A stretch of DNA of 5,704 nucleotides from Lachnoclostridium sp. UBA1781 (lineage in GTDB: Bacteria > Bacillota > Clostridia > Lachnospirales > Lachnospiraceae): positions 1 through 5,704 of the forward strand of contig DCGJ01000159.1 of the NCBI GenBank assembly GCA_002315495.1, written 5' to 3'. The notes beneath the pieces were generated by a model. The model ran no database searches. It worked only from the letters and a program-made list of their open reading frames with translations, and was not told the DNA's origin. Below, piece after piece: positions 5,226 through 5,704 of this stretch. The first letter of the stretch is position 1. Each line of letters opens with the position of its first letter. The position numbers and the translations under genes were made by a program.

Positions 5226-5475
5226 CCGCATCTTGCGGTCTTAACCAAATGCGCCCGGAATTGTTCATCGGTTGCGCAGCCGACGCCCTCGGTCGGTCTT
5301 TTGCCACTCCCCGGTGGTCTTTTGCCGCTTCCTGCGGTCTTGTTGCCACATCCCGTGGCTGGTATTGTGCCGCTTTCTTGCGGTCTTGTTGCCACATCCC
5401 GTGGCTGGTATTGGCCGCGTGCTTGGCGGCTTGTTTTCTGCCGCCCTGCGGCTTCATGGTCGCGTCCCTTGCGAC
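5226..5475 (-). promoter_or_regulatory. Array of 11 small stem-loops in the leader of the hsp20-like mRNA
   Basis: Eleven consecutive short inverted repeats occupy 250 bp: 5226-5238, 5250-5278, 5280-5296, 5304-5317, 5325-5337, 5345-5359, 5370-5383, 5391-5405, 5414-5430, 5440-5452 and 5459-5475. Stems are 4-5 bp of the type GCCGC/GCGGC, loops are mostly 3-7 nt, and linkers are A-rich on the - strand. Stems differ by paired changes: GCCAC/GTGGC, GTCGC/GCGAC and CCGAC/GTCGG, which argues for selection on pairing. Start-to-start spacing within the regular part (5280-5475) is about 19-26 bp, not a constant multiple of three, which argues against a protein repeat. The array lies wholly between the - strand promoter and the ribosome binding site. 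I do not recognise a named RNA family; post-transcriptional control of the heat-shock gene is inferred. Confidence 0.75.
5334..5413 (-). repeat. Exact 34-bp duplication within the stem-loop array
   Basis: The stretches 5334-5367 and 5380-5413 are identical over 34 bases and lie 46 bp apart start to start. Each contains half of one stem-loop, the linker, the full GCCAC-ATCCC-GTGGC hairpin and the next linker. This indicates that a two-hairpin unit was recently duplicated within the array. Confidence 0.9.
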
Positions 5476-5529
5476 TCTTCCTCGGCGCCGGAGCTCTTCT
5501 CTTGGCTTCTACGGTCCGCCGGTATCTTC

Positions 5530-5557
5530 ATTATATCACTTCTGAATTGTGTGTCAA
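5530..5557 (-). promoter_or_regulatory. Consensus sigma-A promoter of the hsp20-like gene
   Basis: On the - strand TTGACA (5557-5552) and TATAAT (5535-5530) match the vegetative consensus at all twelve positions, with a 16-bp spacer and an upstream TG one base before the -10 (extended -10). Transcription should begin near 5523-5525, giving a leader of about 310 nt. No CIRCE element (TTAGCACTC-N9-GAGTGCTAA) or CtsR heptad repeat (GGTCAAA) is visible around it. The small palindrome TTTACCATTGTAAA (5589-5576) lies about 20 bp upstream of the -35. Confidence 0.88.
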
Positions 5558-5704
5558 TAGAAAAGGTAAAAATAATTTACAATGGTAAACTTGACGGCCG
5601 CCCTCCCTTGTTGATGGAGGCCACCAAGTTTGTGCGGCGCATTCTAAGTTGCAGTTTGGACAGCCCATCATTCTGCAGTTCAGGCAAGGCAGTGCCCTGA
5701 AATC
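5558..5704. other. Upstream flank of the hsp20 promoter, no gene recognised
   Basis: I cannot support a gene here. There is an imperfect hairpin at 5590-5628 (CTTG/CAAG base, GG and CCTCC paired with GGAGG and CC) and another inverted repeat, TTCAGG (5679-5684) with CCTGAA (5696-5701). A - strand frame is open from the window edge to a TAA at 5579-5577 (41 codons) and could be the tail of a neighbouring gene, but the peptide matches nothing I know and the 5590-5628 hairpin would lie inside it. Confidence 0.3.

Noticed and set aside
5152..5457. A 101-codon - strand reading frame through the stem-loop array, starting ATG at 5457 behind AAGGGA and overlapping the hsp20 start in another frame.
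   Set aside because: The repeat periods are irregular and include 19, 22, 23 and 26 bp, and paired stem changes conserve structure rather than peptide. GC-rich repeats simply lack stops, and several frames on both strands are open. A short leader ORF cannot be wholly excluded.
5226..5475. CRISPR array.
   Set aside because: Repeats are 13-17 nt hairpins with short, similar, variable linkers. There are no constant-length unique spacers and no cas genes in the window.
5272..5700. Long + strand reading frames across the array (5249-5545 and 5272-5700).
   Set aside because: They are shadows of the stop-poor repeat, with Arg/Ser/Cys/Leu-rich translations, no ribosome binding site, and a perfect - strand promoter crossing them.
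5530..5704. A Cys-rich - strand frame (with C-x2-C spacings) open from the window edge to a stop in the -10 box.
   Set aside because: It would run through the promoter and is only about 57 codons with no supporting signal; the Cys pattern is probably coincidental.

Overview
The window looks like the chromosome of a Gram-positive anaerobe of the Clostridia, perhaps Lachnospiraceae. This is inferred from strong AAAGGAG-type ribosome binding sites, a lipoprotein phosphatase with a Thr/Glu/Pro/Ala-rich tether, and gene types common in that group. No marker gene settles the taxonomy. There are five protein genes. Two or three on the + strand (1-3349) converge on two on the - strand (3766-5210).

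Left part, + strand. The 3' seven-eighths of peptidase T (pepT; about 50 N-terminal residues lie outside the window) is followed after 59 nt by a short-chain dehydrogenase/reductase. The two are probably co-transcribed. A 169-nt gap with phased direct repeats and an inverted repeat then precedes a secreted lipoprotein with a Cys-X5-Arg (HCMEGKDRTG) tyrosine/lipid phosphatase domain. Its N-terminal half holds a Thr-rich tandem-repeat linker and a beta-rich domain.

Middle, 3350-3765. This is a non-coding convergent gap rich in GGCGGA-containing inverted repeats. It holds a weak candidate terminator for the + gene, an excellent terminator for the - gene, and a 14-bp perfect hairpin of unknown purpose.

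Right part, - strand. A small XRE-type helix-turn-helix protein has a perfect 11-bp inverted repeat that brackets its ribosome binding site. Upstream of it is an Hsp20/alpha-crystallin small heat-shock protein that has an unusual Pro/Gly/Arg-rich linker and its own C(UUCG)G terminator.

The most striking element is the leader of the hsp20 gene. A promoter with perfect TTGACA and TATAAT boxes (5530-5557) should produce an approximately 310-nt leader. That leader contains an array of 11 small stem-loops joined by A-rich linkers, with compensatory base changes between copies. Several loops present GGA or GGGA, and the last stem abuts the ribosome binding site. I read it as a structured, repeat-expanded post-transcriptional control region. 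Possible mechanisms are CsrA-like protein binding, temperature sensing or mRNA stabilisation. It matches no leader family I can name.
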